Positions 24,956 to 33,475 of a stretch of 64,000 nucleotides of DNA are shown here, piece after piece. This DNA is from Hamadaea sp. (lineage in GTDB: Bacteria > Actinomycetota > Actinomycetes > Mycobacteriales > Micromonosporaceae). The notes beneath the pieces are model-generated. The model ran no database searches and was not told where the DNA came from. It saw only the letters and a program-made list of their open reading frames with translations. Location: NCBI RefSeq assembly GCF_013362815.1, contig NZ_JABFVK010000089.1:1-64000 (forward strand), in the 5' to 3' direction. Positions within the stretch are counted from its first letter, which is position 1, and each line of letters begins with the position of its first letter. The position numbers and the translations under genes were made by a program.

Positions 24956-26299
24956 ATGGACCACATCCTGGAAGCGATCAACGCGGCCGAGGGCGCGGGC
25001 CGGATCGAGGGGTTCGGGCAGCTCGCCGTCCCGGAGAGTTACCGCGGCGTGGTCGTACGCGCCGACGAGGCGACGATGTTCGACGACATTCCGACGAAGG
25101 ACAAGGATCCGCGTAAGTCCTTGCATGTGCAGGAAGTCGCCACTCCGGAGCTGGGTCCGGGCGAGGCGCTGATCGCGGTCATGGCGAGTGCGATCAACTA
25201 CAACACCGTGTGGACGTCCATCTTCGAGCCGATGTCCACGTTCGGCTTCCTCCAGCGGTACGGCAAGTTGTCCGAGCTGACCAAGCGGCATGATCTGCCG
25301 TACCACGTGGTGGGGTCGGACGCCGCCGGCGTCGTGCTGCGTACCGGTCCGGGGGTGACGAAGTGGCAGCCCGGTGACCAGGTCGTGGCGCACTGCCTCA
25401 GCGTCGAGCTGGAGGACGCGGCCGGGCACGACGACACCATGCTCGATCCTCAGCAGCGGATCTGGGGGTTCGAGACCAACTTCGGCGGGCTCGCCGAGCT
25501 GGCCGTGGTCAAGGCGAACCAGCTCATGCCGAAGCCGGCCCATTTGAGTTGGGAGGAGGCGGCGTCACCGGGATTGGTGAACTCGACGGCGTACCGGCAA
25601 CTCGTGTCGCATCACGGCGCCGATATGAAGCAGGGCGACGTCGTGCTGATCTGGGGAGCCAGCGGCGGCCTCGGCAGCTACGCCACCCAGATGGCGGTCA
25701 ACGGCGGAGCGATCCCCGTGTGCGTCGTCTCCAGCCCGCAGAAGGCCGAGCTGTGCCGGCGGATGGGCGCGGAGCTGGTCATCGATCGCAGCGCCGAGGG
25801 ATACCAGTTCTGGCAGGACGAGAACACTCCTGACCCGAACGAGTGGAAGCGGTTCGGCGCGCGCATCCGCGAACTGACCGGCGGCGACGACCCTGACATC
25901 GTCTTCGAGCACCCCGGCCGGGAGACCTTCGGGGCCAGCGTCTTCGTCGCCAAGCGCGGCGGCACGATCGTGACCTGTGCGTCGACCAGCGGGTTCGATC
26001 ACCACTACGACAACCGATACCTCTGGATGCACCTCAAGCGGATCGTCGGCAGCCATTTCGCGAACTATCGCGAGGCGTGGGAGGCGAACCGCTTGATCGA
26101 TAGAGGTCTCGTGCACCCGACACTGTCCAAGGTGTTCACTCTTGAGCAGACCGGGCAGGCGGCGTACGAGGTGCATCGCAACACGCATCAGGGCAAGGTG
26201 GGCGTACTCGCTCTGGCTCCCCAAGAGGGGCTCGGGATCTACGACTCGGAGAAGCGGTCACGGCACGAAGAAGCGATCAACCGCTTCCGTGGCGCGTAA
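24956..26299 (+). CDS. ccr: Crotonyl-CoA carboxylase/reductase
   Basis: A 447-residue NADPH-dependent medium-chain reductase that reductively carboxylates crotonyl-CoA to ethylmalonyl-CoA. The residues that hold CO2 in characterised enzymes are present: N81 in AINYNTVW, F172/E173 in WGFETNFGG, and the His in IVGSHFANY. The nucleotide-binding GASGGLGSYA motif is clear. It is a soluble enzyme that provides ethylmalonyl-CoA for polyketide synthesis or for acetyl-CoA assimilation. AAGGAG lies 6 nt before the ATG. It is followed by a strong terminator and preceded by a candidate operator shared with the mutase and thiolase genes. Confidence 0.95.
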   Translation: MDHILEAINAAEGAGRIEGFGQLAVPESYRGVVVRADEATMFDDIPTKDKDPRKSLHVQEVATPELGPGEALIAVMASAINYNTVWTSIFEPMSTFGFLQRYGKLSELTKRHDLPYHVVGSDAAGVVLRTGPGVTKWQPGDQVVAHCLSVELEDAAGHDDTMLDPQQRIWGFETNFGGLAELAVVKANQLMPKPAHLSWEEAASPGLVNSTAYRQLVSHHGADMKQGDVVLIWGASGGLGSYATQMAVNGGAIPVCVVSSPQKAELCRRMGAELVIDRSAEGYQFWQDENTPDPNEWKRFGARIRELTGGDDPDIVFEHPGRETFGASVFVAKRGGTIVTCASTSGFDHHYDNRYLWMHLKRIVGSHFANYREAWEANRLIDRGLVHPTLSKVFTLEQTGQAAYEVHRNTHQGKVGVLALAPQEGLGIYDSEKRSRHEEAINRFRGA

Positions 26300-26325
26300 A
26301 CCACACCAGCGTGACCTCCTCCGAG

Positions 26326-26378
26326 CGGGTGACCCGGCGCAGGCGCAACGGCGCGCCTGCGCCGCTTTTCGTCACCCG
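26326..26378 (+). terminator. Strong two-tier hairpin terminator after ccr
   Basis: An inner 12-bp perfect stem (cggcgcaggcgc / gcgcctgcgccg, loop aacggc) is followed by cttttc. An outer 8-bp stem cgggtgac / gtcacccg extends it. This is the most classical intrinsic terminator in the window. Confidence 0.85.
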
Positions 26379-26515
26379 TGAGTCCCTAGCAAGTTGCTAC
26401 AAATCGGAATAAACGCCGCCAATACAGCAAGCCCCGCAAGTTGACCATGCCTTTGTCGGCGAAACAGGCCCCATGCTCTTGCGAAGCACCGGGGTACGTC
26501 TGTCAGGATGTCCCA

Positions 26516-27739
26516 ATGCCCCAGCCGCAATCTGACGTCGCCTTCTTCGACGGCGCGAACACTCAAGCAGACTTCACGGTCGTGCTCCGCGGTTTCGACC
26601 GTGAGCAGGTCACGGCCCATCTGGGCCGTATCAACGCGCAGCTGATCCAGTCCGAGCAGGCCCGCACCGAGGCCGAGCAGCGGATGAACGACGCGCAGCG
26701 CCGGCTTCGCCAGGCCGAGCAGCGCCTCAACTCGGTCGAGCAGAAGCTGACCGACACGAACAAGCAGCTCGAGGAGAACAGCCGGCCGACCCTGTCGGGC
26801 CTGGGCACTCGCGTCGAGCAGATCCTGCGGCTCGCCGAGGAGCAGGCCAACGACCACCGCGGCGAGGCCAAGCGGGAGTCCGAGGGCATCCTGTCCGCCG
26901 CTCGGCTGGAAGCACGCGAGATCACCGACAAGGCCCGCGCCGAGGCCGCCGCGATGAAGGCGACCGCCGAGCGCGAGGCCGGCAACGTGCGTACCGCCGC
27001 CGAGCGGGAGGCCGCCGAGGTTCGGGTGCAGGCTCGCCGCGAGGCCGACACGCTGCGCGCGGACGCCGAGCGGGAGACCAAGGCGCTGCGTACCGCCACC
27101 GCGCACGAGGTCGCCGAGCTGAAGGCCACCGTCGAGCGCGAGGTCGCGACCCTCCGGGCCACCGCCGAGCGGGAGATCACCCAGCTGCGGGCGAAGGCGT
27201 CCCGCGAGGCCGAGGAGAAGCGCGCCGAGGCGTCCAAGATGCTCGCCGACGCCCGCGACAAGCGCGACAAGGACCTCCAGGCGCTGCAGCTCGAGCTGGC
27301 CGAGCGTCGCGAGAAGACCGAGCGCGAGGAGTCTGCGCGGCACGCCGCTCAGGTCGCCGCGACGCAGAAGATGGTCAACGAGGCCGAGGAGCGCGCTCGC
27401 GCTGCCGAGGACCGCGCCAAGGAGATCGAGCAGCGCGCGGAGACCCGCCGCATCGAGTCCGAGCGCAGCGCGACCGAGACCGTCGAGAAGGCGAAGGCTG
27501 CGGCCGAGAAGGCCGTCGGCGAGGCCAAGGCCGAGGCGCACCGCATGGTCACCGAGGCCCGCAACGAGGCCGAGCTCACCACGACTGCGGCCCGCCGCGA
27601 GGTCGACGAGCTGACCCGCCAGAAGGACGCGGTCACCTCGCAGCTCGGTCAGATGCTGTCCGGTCTGGCCGGCATCGTGCCGGTGCAGGCGCCGGCCGAC
27701 AAGGGCAAGAAGTCCGAGGAGGAGAAGGCTTCGGCCTGA
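26516..27739 (+). CDS. DivIVA-like coiled-coil protein (FilP/Scy-type)
   Basis: A 407-residue protein, nearly all alpha-helical coiled coil rich in Ala, Glu and Arg. Residues ~18-45 (DFTVVLRGFDREQVTAHL) resemble the membrane-curvature motif of DivIVA/GpsB. A short break at ~95-105 (SRPTLSGLG) precedes RVEQILRLAEEQA, then a long 11- and 7-residue periodic rod with repeated A-E-R-E units. The start at 26516 has AGGA 7 nt upstream and matches the spacing of the paralogue; an earlier ATG lacks such a site. In Streptomyces, FilP and Scy form filaments and organise polar growth, and I recall their genes lying next to epimerase, thiolase and meaB homologues. Orthology is inferred. Confidence 0.82.
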   Translation: MPQPQSDVAFFDGANTQADFTVVLRGFDREQVTAHLGRINAQLIQSEQARTEAEQRMNDAQRRLRQAEQRLNSVEQKLTDTNKQLEENSRPTLSGLGTRVEQILRLAEEQANDHRGEAKRESEGILSAARLEAREITDKARAEAAAMKATAEREAGNVRTAAEREAAEVRVQARREADTLRADAERETKALRTATAHEVAELKATVEREVATLRATAEREITQLRAKASREAEEKRAEASKMLADARDKRDKDLQALQLELAERREKTEREESARHAAQVAATQKMVNEAEERARAAEDRAKEIEQRAETRRIESERSATETVEKAKAAAEKAVGEAKAEAHRMVTEARNEAELTTTAARREVDELTRQKDAVTSQLGQMLSGLAGIVPVQAPADKGKKSEEEKASA

Positions 27740-27895
27740 TCCTGAACAACCGGGGCACATCGGGTCCGTCAGGCGATTCTCGTCCGGCGGGCCCGATCAA
27801 ACGTATCCACTGTGGCTCAAGGGTTTCCTGCGGATCTGCTGTGACTGCGGTGGGGCGTGGTGCGAGAGCGGACGAGACATGTGAGGATGGGGCAC

Positions 27896-29395
27896 ATGTC
27901 GCAAGGCGGAGATCTTTTCGCGCTCGGTGAGGGCGTAGCCAGTCAGCCCAGTTTCGACGATGCGCTGAAGGGCTACAAGAAGAGCCAGGTCAACGACTAC
28001 GTCGCGCAGGCCGAGGCGGAGATCGCCACCCTGGCCGCCGAACGCGAGCAGGCGTACCAGCAGGTCCAGGCGCTGGCCGGACAGGTCCAGCTGCTGCAGG
28101 ACGAGCTCGCCGACCTCCGTCGCAAGTCGCAGCTACCGGCTCAGGTCTCCTTCAAGCATCTCGGCATTCGGGTGGGGCAAATCCTGGAACTCGCCGAGGA
28201 GCAGGCCGAAGAGATCACGCGCATGGCGCACCGGCAGACCGCCGACGTCCATGGCGAGGCGGAGCGCGTACTGGCCGACGCCCGCGAGCGCGCCGCCGCC
28301 GCGATCCGCGACTTCGAGACCGCGTTGTCGGCCCGGCGAGCCGACGAGCAGCGCGCTGACGAGGAACGACGGACCGCGTCAGCCCGGGCGCTCGCGGCCG
28401 CCCAGCAGGAGGCCACCAACCTCCGCGATCGTGCGGCGAAGGAGGCGGCGGACCAGCGCGCGGCCGTGGAGCAGGAGCTCGCCGCGCTGCGGACTCAGGC
28501 CACGCAGGAGATCACGGCGCTCAAGGAGGCCGCCGCGCAAGACGTCCGCGCAGCTCGCGAGGCCGCCGAGCGCGAGGTCGCGGAGGCGAAGTCGCGCGCC
28601 GAGGCTGCCGAACAGGAGAGGGTACGCGCAGCGCAGCTGGCCGAGGCGGAACGTCAGGCCGCCACCGCCGCGCAGGCCACGCTCGTCGAGCTGGAGCAGA
28701 AGATCGCCGCCGCCCGCGCCGAAGCCGACCACACGACGGCCCGTCTCACCGAGACCCAGACCGAGTTGGAAGGCGCGCGCCGGCAGCTGCACGACGCGTA
28801 TCAGAACGCCAAGGCGGCCAAGCAGAACGCCGAGAACGCCGAACGCGCCGCCGCTGAGGCGGAGAGCCGGCTGGCCGCCACCCGCGCCGAAGCCGCCGAA
28901 CTCGAAGCCGCCAAGATCGAGGAGACCACTCGGATCGAGCTGGCCCAGCCTGCGGTGGCAGAACCTGAGGCGGCACAGCCTGAGGCGGCACAGCCTGAGG
29001 CGGCACAGCCTGAGGCGGCACAGCCTGAGGCGGCACAGCCTGAGGCGGCACAGCCTGCAGTGGCCCAGCCTGCAGTGGCCCAGCCTGCGGTGGCCCAGCC
29101 TGCGGTGGCTCAGCCGCAAGCCGACCCGGAGGAGACGACGGTCCTCCGAGTGCCGACGGCCGAGTCCGCACCCGCGAAGGCGGACGAGCCGGAGACCACG
29201 ACCGTCATCACGACCGCTGCGGCAGAAGCCGAGCAGACGGTCGACCTGGCCTCGAAGACGCCGAAGAAGTCGGCGCCACCTCAGCTGGACAAGCAGGCGG
29301 AGAAGAAGTCCGACGCGAAAGCCGAGCTGAAGGCGGAGCCGAAGGCCGAAGCGGAGGCGGCCGACACCGAGGCCGCCGCACCGGCGCCGCGCTAG
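27896..29395 (+). CDS. Second DivIVA-like coiled-coil protein with AQPEA pentapeptide repeats
   Basis: A 499-residue paralogue of the preceding gene. It has a DivIVA-like head (PSFDDALKGYKKSQVNDYV), a break and RVGQILELAEEQA shared with the neighbour, a coiled-coil rod to about residue 345, then a tandem array of AQPEA/AQPAV pentapeptides (~350-406) and a Lys/Glu/Ala-rich disordered tail. The start at 27896 has GAGGA 8 nt upstream. It probably assembles with the first protein at the hyphal tip or along the wall; this is inference from family. The stop overlaps the GTG of the PAP2 gene by one base (TAGTG). Confidence 0.82.
   Translation: MSQGGDLFALGEGVASQPSFDDALKGYKKSQVNDYVAQAEAEIATLAAEREQAYQQVQALAGQVQLLQDELADLRRKSQLPAQVSFKHLGIRVGQILELAEEQAEEITRMAHRQTADVHGEAERVLADARERAAAAIRDFETALSARRADEQRADEERRTASARALAAAQQEATNLRDRAAKEAADQRAAVEQELAALRTQATQEITALKEAAAQDVRAAREAAEREVAEAKSRAEAAEQERVRAAQLAEAERQAATAAQATLVELEQKIAAARAEADHTTARLTETQTELEGARRQLHDAYQNAKAAKQNAENAERAAAEAESRLAATRAEAAELEAAKIEETTRIELAQPAVAEPEAAQPEAAQPEAAQPEAAQPEAAQPEAAQPAVAQPAVAQPAVAQPAVAQPQADPEETTVLRVPTAESAPAKADEPETTTVITTAAAEAEQTVDLASKTPKKSAPPQLDKQAEKKSDAKAELKAEPKAEAEAADTEAAAPAPR
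28941..29114 (+). repeat. 15-bp tandem repeat array inside the second coiled-coil gene
   Basis: About eleven in-frame 15-bp units, mostly cacagcctgaggcgg and variants with cctgcagtggcc, encode AQPEA and AQPAV. The near-identical middle units suggest recent slippage; unit number probably varies between strains. Confidence 0.9.
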
Positions 29396-30312
29396 TGGAC
29401 GGCAGGCTCGCCCGACGCTCGGCGATCGTCGGGTTGACCTGCACCGCGCTGCTCGGCCTGGTCTACCTGACAGCACTGTGGACACACACTGGACAGTCGC
29501 TGGAAGACGCCGTCCTCGGGGCGGCCGCCGCCAAGATGCCCGGCACCGATCAGGCCGCGCTGGCCATCCGCCTGCTCAGCACGGTCGGCCTCAAGACGCT
29601 GGCGGTGGCTCTGGTCGGCGTCTTCGTCCTCGGGGTGGTCCGGGGGCGTACGCGTCTCGGCGGGCTCGCAGCCGCAGTGATCGCCGCGTCGGCGCTGACG
29701 ACGGAGGTGCTGCAGAAGGTGGTGTCCCGGCCGGTGCTGCTGGCCGGGGGCGTACGCCGAGAGGACCAGAGCTTTCCGAGCGGGCACACCGCGACGGCAA
29801 TGGCGATTCTTGCCGGAGTGGTGCTCGTCGTGCCGGCCCGATATCGGCTGATGGCCGCCGTCGTGCTCGCCCCGTGGTCGCTCGGAATGGGGGTCGCCAC
29901 CGTCACCGCCGGATGGCACCGGCCGAGCGACACCCTGGGCAGCGACTTGATCGTGCTCGCCTACGCCGGTGCCGCCGTCTTCCTGCTCGCCCGGACCGGC
30001 CGGGTACGCCAGACGACCCGGCCCCGCGGCGTACGCGTCGTGGCGGTGGCGGGTGGCGTGCTGGTCGCCGCGGTGATCGTCGGTCTGCTGATCACCGGGA
30101 TTTCGGGATTCAGCATCAGCCGGGCGCTTGTCTTCGCCGCCGCCGTCGGGACACTGACGACGCTGCTCGCCCTCATGGACGGAGTCGATCTCGACCCGAG
30201 TACGCCGCCTTCAGCTCCTGCCAGCCCCGATGACGCTGGAACGGGATCTCGAACACCGACGCAAAGATCCACGCGCTCAGCACCGACAACGGAGCCGCTA
30301 CCGCCAGCGTGA
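29395..30312 (+). CDS. PAP2-family membrane phosphatase
   Basis: A 305-residue membrane protein with seven or so hydrophobic helices. The three acid-phosphatase motifs are present: KVVSRPV, FPSGHTA and the SLGMGVATVTAGWHRPSD segment with catalytic His and Asp. Typical substrates are undecaprenyl pyrophosphate, phosphatidic acid or lipid-linked sugar phosphates, so it may recycle the lipid carrier for the neighbouring polysaccharide genes. It is coupled to the coiled-coil gene by a one-base overlap. The last ~45 residues are low-complexity Pro/Ser/Thr-rich and lie antisense to the end of the acyltransferase gene, a 140-nt tail-to-tail overlap. Confidence 0.87.
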   Translation: MDGRLARRSAIVGLTCTALLGLVYLTALWTHTGQSLEDAVLGAAAAKMPGTDQAALAIRLLSTVGLKTLAVALVGVFVLGVVRGRTRLGGLAAAVIAASALTTEVLQKVVSRPVLLAGGVRREDQSFPSGHTATAMAILAGVVLVVPARYRLMAAVVLAPWSLGMGVATVTAGWHRPSDTLGSDLIVLAYAGAAVFLLARTGRVRQTTRPRGVRVVAVAGGVLVAAVIVGLLITGISGFSISRALVFAAAVGTLTTLLALMDGVDLDPSTPPSAPASPDDAGTGSRTPTQRSTRSAPTTEPLPPA

Positions 30313-31348
30313 CGAGGAACGACGGCACTCCGGGCGCGATGTGCGGATCGACCACCTGATCGGCGACGGCCACCACGATCGGGGCGTGGATCAGGTAAAG
30401 GCTGTAGGAGAACGAGCCCAGTCCGCGTACGGGTGGGGTGTCGAGGAAACGTACCAACGGCCGGGGACGCCGGACGGCCACCGCCGCCAGCAACATCGCG
30501 GTCGCCGGGCCGAACGAGACGTCCACCCAGAAGAAGTGCTCGACCGTCCACTCCGAACCCTTGACGACGATCATGCCGATGACGGGAAGTGCGGCCACAC
30601 CCGCGAACCAGTGCCACGGCATTCGGCGTACACGATCAGAAGCTGCAATGACCCCCGCGGCCGCGACACCCGCCGCGAACAGGATCGCGAACTGGGGCGT
30701 GAAGCGCGTGAGTTTGGCGACGAGCGAGACGCTCGGCGCGAAGATGCCCACGAGCAGGACCGGGACCGCGACCGCCGCGAGCATGGTGGCGGTCCCCGCC
30801 TTGCGGATGATCACGAGCAGGATCGGGAGCACGAGGTAGAGCTGGGCTTCGACGGCGATGGACCAGAACGCGCCGTTGGGACTGGGCGATCCGACGACGT
30901 CCTGGAGTAGCAGGCCGAAGACCGCGACCGACTTGGCGGTCGGCTCGCCCTCCCCCGGCTGCGGCACGATCGTCCACGCGATGAGCAGGCTGAACGCCAG
31001 CGCGGCCCAGTACGGCGGCAGGATGCGCCAGGCTCGGCGGAAGGCGAACCGGGCCTTGCCTCCGAGCTGCCAATCGTGGCGGGCGGGCGAGACGGCCAGC
31101 GAGAAGCCGGAGAGCACGATGAACACCACCACCGCGAAATGACCGTAGATGAGCCAGCCTGCCCAACCCGGCCCGGTGATCTTCGGATAGCCCCCGAAGC
31201 TGACCAGGTAGCAATGGTGCAGCACGACGAAGAGAGCGGCGAGACCACGGATGCCGTCGAGCCCGGACAGCCGGTCCCGGCGCGGCCGGTCGGCGGCCTC
31301 GGGCCCGGCGTCGGAAGCGGGCACGGTGCGCACGGACTGCGCGGTCAT
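30173..31348 (-). CDS. Acyltransferase 3 family membrane protein (OafA-like)
   Basis: A 391-residue membrane O-acyltransferase. The signature N-terminus is GLDGIRGLAALFVVLHHCYL with the conserved His, and about ten transmembrane helices follow, including FVVLSGFSLAVSPARH and FWSIAVEAQLYLVLPILLV. The C-terminal EIPFQRHRG is typical of the family. It likely O-acetylates a surface polysaccharide or another glycan at the cytoplasmic membrane. It is convergent with and overlaps the PAP2 gene by 140 nt, and is divergent from the GT2 gene at 31436 across an 87-nt gap. Confidence 0.9.
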   Translation of the reverse strand: MTAQSVRTVPASDAGPEAADRPRRDRLSGLDGIRGLAALFVVLHHCYLVSFGGYPKITGPGWAGWLIYGHFAVVVFIVLSGFSLAVSPARHDWQLGGKARFAFRRAWRILPPYWAALAFSLLIAWTIVPQPGEGEPTAKSVAVFGLLLQDVVGSPSPNGAFWSIAVEAQLYLVLPILLVIIRKAGTATMLAAVAVPVLLVGIFAPSVSLVAKLTRFTPQFAILFAAGVAAAGVIAASDRVRRMPWHWFAGVAALPVIGMIVVKGSEWTVEHFFWVDVSFGPATAMLLAAVAVRRPRPLVRFLDTPPVRGLGSFSYSLYLIHAPIVVAVADQVVDPHIAPGVPSFLVTLAVAAPLSVLSAWIFASVFEIPFQRHRGWQELKAAYSGRDRLRP

Positions 31349-31423
31349 CTCGCGATCTCCTCTGCTGGCGGACTGACGGGTTGCCGACGGTTCCGGGCGG
31401 CGCGGCGGGCCGGGCTAGGCCCC

Positions 31424-31429
31424 TATCCT
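31424..31429 (+). promoter_or_regulatory. -10 box (TATCCT) for leaderless GT2 mRNA
   Basis: TATCCT ends exactly 6 nt before the GTG at 31436, and there is no Shine-Dalgarno. The same spacing is seen before the mutase and thioredoxin-TPR genes. Confidence 0.55.
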
Positions 31430-31435
31430 CGGTGC

Positions 31436-32296
31436 GTGAGCGAAGCGGTTGTGAGCATCGTGATCCCGGCCCACAACGAGGCGGCCGTGATCGAGGAGAA
31501 CCTGCGGATCCTCCTGGGCGACTCGGCCCCGGGCGAGTTCGACGTCATCGTCGTCCCGAACGCGTGCGCCGACGAGACCGCCGCTGCGGCCCGGCGGGCC
31601 GGCGTACGCGTCGTCGAGACGCCCGTGCCGGGCAAGGTGCACGCCATCGGCCTCGCCGATCGGGAGTGCCGGACGTTTCCCCGGATCTACCTCGACGCCG
31701 ACGTACGCCTGACCGCCGACTCCGTCCGCGCACTCGTCGCGGCCTGCGCCGAGGAGGGTGTGCTCGCCTGCGCCCCCGCCCCGGAGTTCGACCTGAACGG
31801 GACGGGTTTCGTGATGCGCCGGGTGCATACGGTGCACGACCGGCTGATGGCGCCGACCCGGGCGCTCGCCGGAGCGGGCTGTTACGTGCTGACCGAGGCG
31901 GGCCACGCCCGGGTCTTCCCGATGCCGGAGGTGCTCTCCGACGATGGTTACGTCCATAACAGCTTCACTCCCGGCGAACGCGTCGTGGTGCGGCAGGCGC
32001 GCTCATTCGTGCGCCCGGCCCGGACCGTCTCCGCGTACCTGCGTCGCCGGGTCCGCGTCCGGGCCGGCAACCGGCAGCTCGCCGAGCTGGGCCGAGTCGC
32101 CGCCGAGGGCCGTCTCGGACCGCGAGCCCTGCTCTCGCTCGTTGCGCGACGCGAGGTACGCCCGCTGGATGCCGGCTGCTACCTGGCCGTCCTGCTCCTC
32201 GACCGGGGCTGGACGATCCTGCGCGGCCGGCGAGGCGGAACGACGTGGGGTCTGGATCTCAGCAGTCGCGTGCACCCGGGGACGGGGAACGGTTAG
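31436..32296 (+). CDS. GT2-family glycosyltransferase
   Basis: A 286-residue GT-A enzyme. The family start VSIVIPAHNEAAVIEENL and the metal-binding DxD in YLDADVRL are clear, followed by an acceptor domain without transmembrane helices. The start is taken as GTG 31436 on the leaderless promoter; upstream codons in the frame look non-coding. It probably adds a sugar to the cluster's repeat unit on the cytoplasmic face. Its 3' 294 nt lie antisense to the extended C-terminus of the GT4 gene. Confidence 0.85.
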   Translation: MSEAVVSIVIPAHNEAAVIEENLRILLGDSAPGEFDVIVVPNACADETAAAARRAGVRVVETPVPGKVHAIGLADRECRTFPRIYLDADVRLTADSVRALVAACAEEGVLACAPAPEFDLNGTGFVMRRVHTVHDRLMAPTRALAGAGCYVLTEAGHARVFPMPEVLSDDGYVHNSFTPGERVVVRQARSFVRPARTVSAYLRRRVRVRAGNRQLAELGRVAAEGRLGPRALLSLVARREVRPLDAGCYLAVLLLDRGWTILRGRRGGTTWGLDLSSRVHPGTGNG

Positions 32297-33475
32297 CCCC
32301 GCCACCGCCGCTTCATACGCGGCGAGCAGCGAGATCTTCGACTGCTCCCACGACAGCGGACCGGCGACCCGGGCCCGGCCGATCTCGCCCATCCGCTCGC
32401 GGTCCTCCGGCGAGTCGAGGAGGTACGCCGTGAGCTTGGCGAACTCCGACTCGTCGTTGGCCGGGGCGTAGACCGCCGCGTCACCGGCCGACACCCGCGC
32501 CTCGCGGAGTTCGAACGAGACGATCGGGCGGGACATCGCCATGTACTCCATGATCTTGTTCATCGTGGAGACGTCGTTCAACGGGTTGAGCGGGTCGGGC
32601 GAAAGACATACGTCCGCAGTGGACAGATAACGCAGCAGGTCTTCGTCACTGATCCGGCCGGTGAACGTCACGTCGTCGGCCAGGCCCAGCTCGACCGCCA
32701 GCTCCTTCATGGCCTCGAAGGTGTCGCCGCCGCCGACGAAGGCGGCGTGCCAGTCGGTCCGCCCCTGTTCGTCGCGTAGCTTCGCCAGTGCCCGCAGGGC
32801 GTAGTCGACGCCGTCCTGCGGTCCCATGACGCCGAGGTAGCACAGCAGGTACGGCTTGCCCTTGCGCAGCTCCGGCTCGGCCGGCACCTGGTGGAACCGC
32901 TCGACCTTGGGCGCGCTGCGGACGACGAAGACCTGGTCCTCGCGCTTGCCGCCGCGGGTGAGCGCCGCCTGCCGGTAGCTCTCGTTGGTGGCGATCACGA
33001 TGTCGGCCGCCCGATAGGTACGCCGTTCGAGCCAGCACACCACCCGGTAGAGGAAGTCGCGGCCCCGGCCGAACCGGGACTCGTAGAGCTCCGGAACGAG
33101 GTCGTGCTGGTCGAAGACGAACCGGGCGCCCCGCCGCTTGAACCGCTTGGCGAGCAGGAAGAACAGGTCCGGTGGGTTGCACGCGTGCACCACGTCGACC
33201 GGGCCGACCTTGCGCGCCAGTTTGAAGGTATGCCACAAGGCCGCGCCGTACTCCCGCAAGTAGCCCTGCGGTCCCCCGGTCGCCGCCTTCAACGGGTACC
33301 GGTGGATGCGTACGCCGTCCAGCTCCACATAGGACTCTGTGTCGCGGCCGGTGCCCATCGGGCAGATCACGCTCACGGTCCAGCCCGCGTCACGCAGGGC
33401 ACAACACTCCTGCCACACGCGCCGGTCGAACGGCACGGACAGGTTCTCGACGAGGATGAGCGCTTTACCAGCCAA
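32003..33475 (-). CDS. GT4-family glycosyltransferase with long antisense-overlapping tail
   Basis: A 490-residue GT-B enzyme. The core (about 1-390) has the N-terminal VENLSVPFDRRVWQE motif, CNPPDLFFLL, and the C-terminal nucleotide-sugar region VCLSPDPLNPLNDVSTMNKIMEYMAM. The fold ends near AAYEAAVAGL. About 100 further residues of low-complexity sequence then run antisense through the 3' end of the convergent GT2 gene before a stop at 32003. The TTG start overlaps the dehydrogenase stop by 11 nt. It presumably acts in the same polysaccharide pathway. The tail could be genuine or the result of a deletion that removed the original stop and terminator. Confidence 0.85.
   Translation of the reverse strand: MAGKALILVENLSVPFDRRVWQECCALRDAGWTVSVICPMGTGRDTESYVELDGVRIHRYPLKAATGGPQGYLREYGAALWHTFKLARKVGPVDVVHACNPPDLFFLLAKRFKRRGARFVFDQHDLVPELYESRFGRGRDFLYRVVCWLERRTYRAADIVIATNESYRQAALTRGGKREDQVFVVRSAPKVERFHQVPAEPELRKGKPYLLCYLGVMGPQDGVDYALRALAKLRDEQGRTDWHAAFVGGGDTFEAMKELAVELGLADDVTFTGRISDEDLLRYLSTADVCLSPDPLNPLNDVSTMNKIMEYMAMSRPIVSFELREARVSAGDAAVYAPANDESEFAKLTAYLLDSPEDRERMGEIGRARVAGPLSWEQSKISLLAAYEAAVAGLTVPRPRVHATAEIQTPRRSASPAAQDRPAPVEEQDGQVAAGIQRAYLASRNEREQGSRSETALGGDSAQLGELPVAGPDADPATQVRGDGPGRAHE

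Noticed and set aside
26372-27760. Long leucine/arginine/glycine-rich open frame on the minus strand opposite the first coiled-coil gene
   Set aside because: It mirrors the A-E-R codon pattern of the real gene on the other strand, has no ribosome-binding site and no recognisable domain.
27757-27800. Weak inverted repeat (atcgggtccg / cgggcccgat) between the two coiled-coil genes as a terminator
   Set aside because: Only ten pairs with one mismatch, a long loop and no U-run; the two genes may be co-transcribed.
28941-29114. Possible CRISPR-like array because of regular short repeats
   Set aside because: The units are contiguous 15-mers without spacers and encode an in-frame pentapeptide repeat.
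28746-29171. Antisense frame with repeated QAVPP/QAGPP units over the AQPEA array, at first considered as a separate repeat protein
   Set aside because: It is the reverse strand of the 15-bp repeat; repeats of 15 bp keep all frames open, so openness is not evidence of coding.
31076-31435. Longer N-terminus for the GT2 protein at 31436
   Set aside because: The extra codons are antisense to the acyltransferase N-terminus, and a leaderless promoter fits the GTG at 31436.
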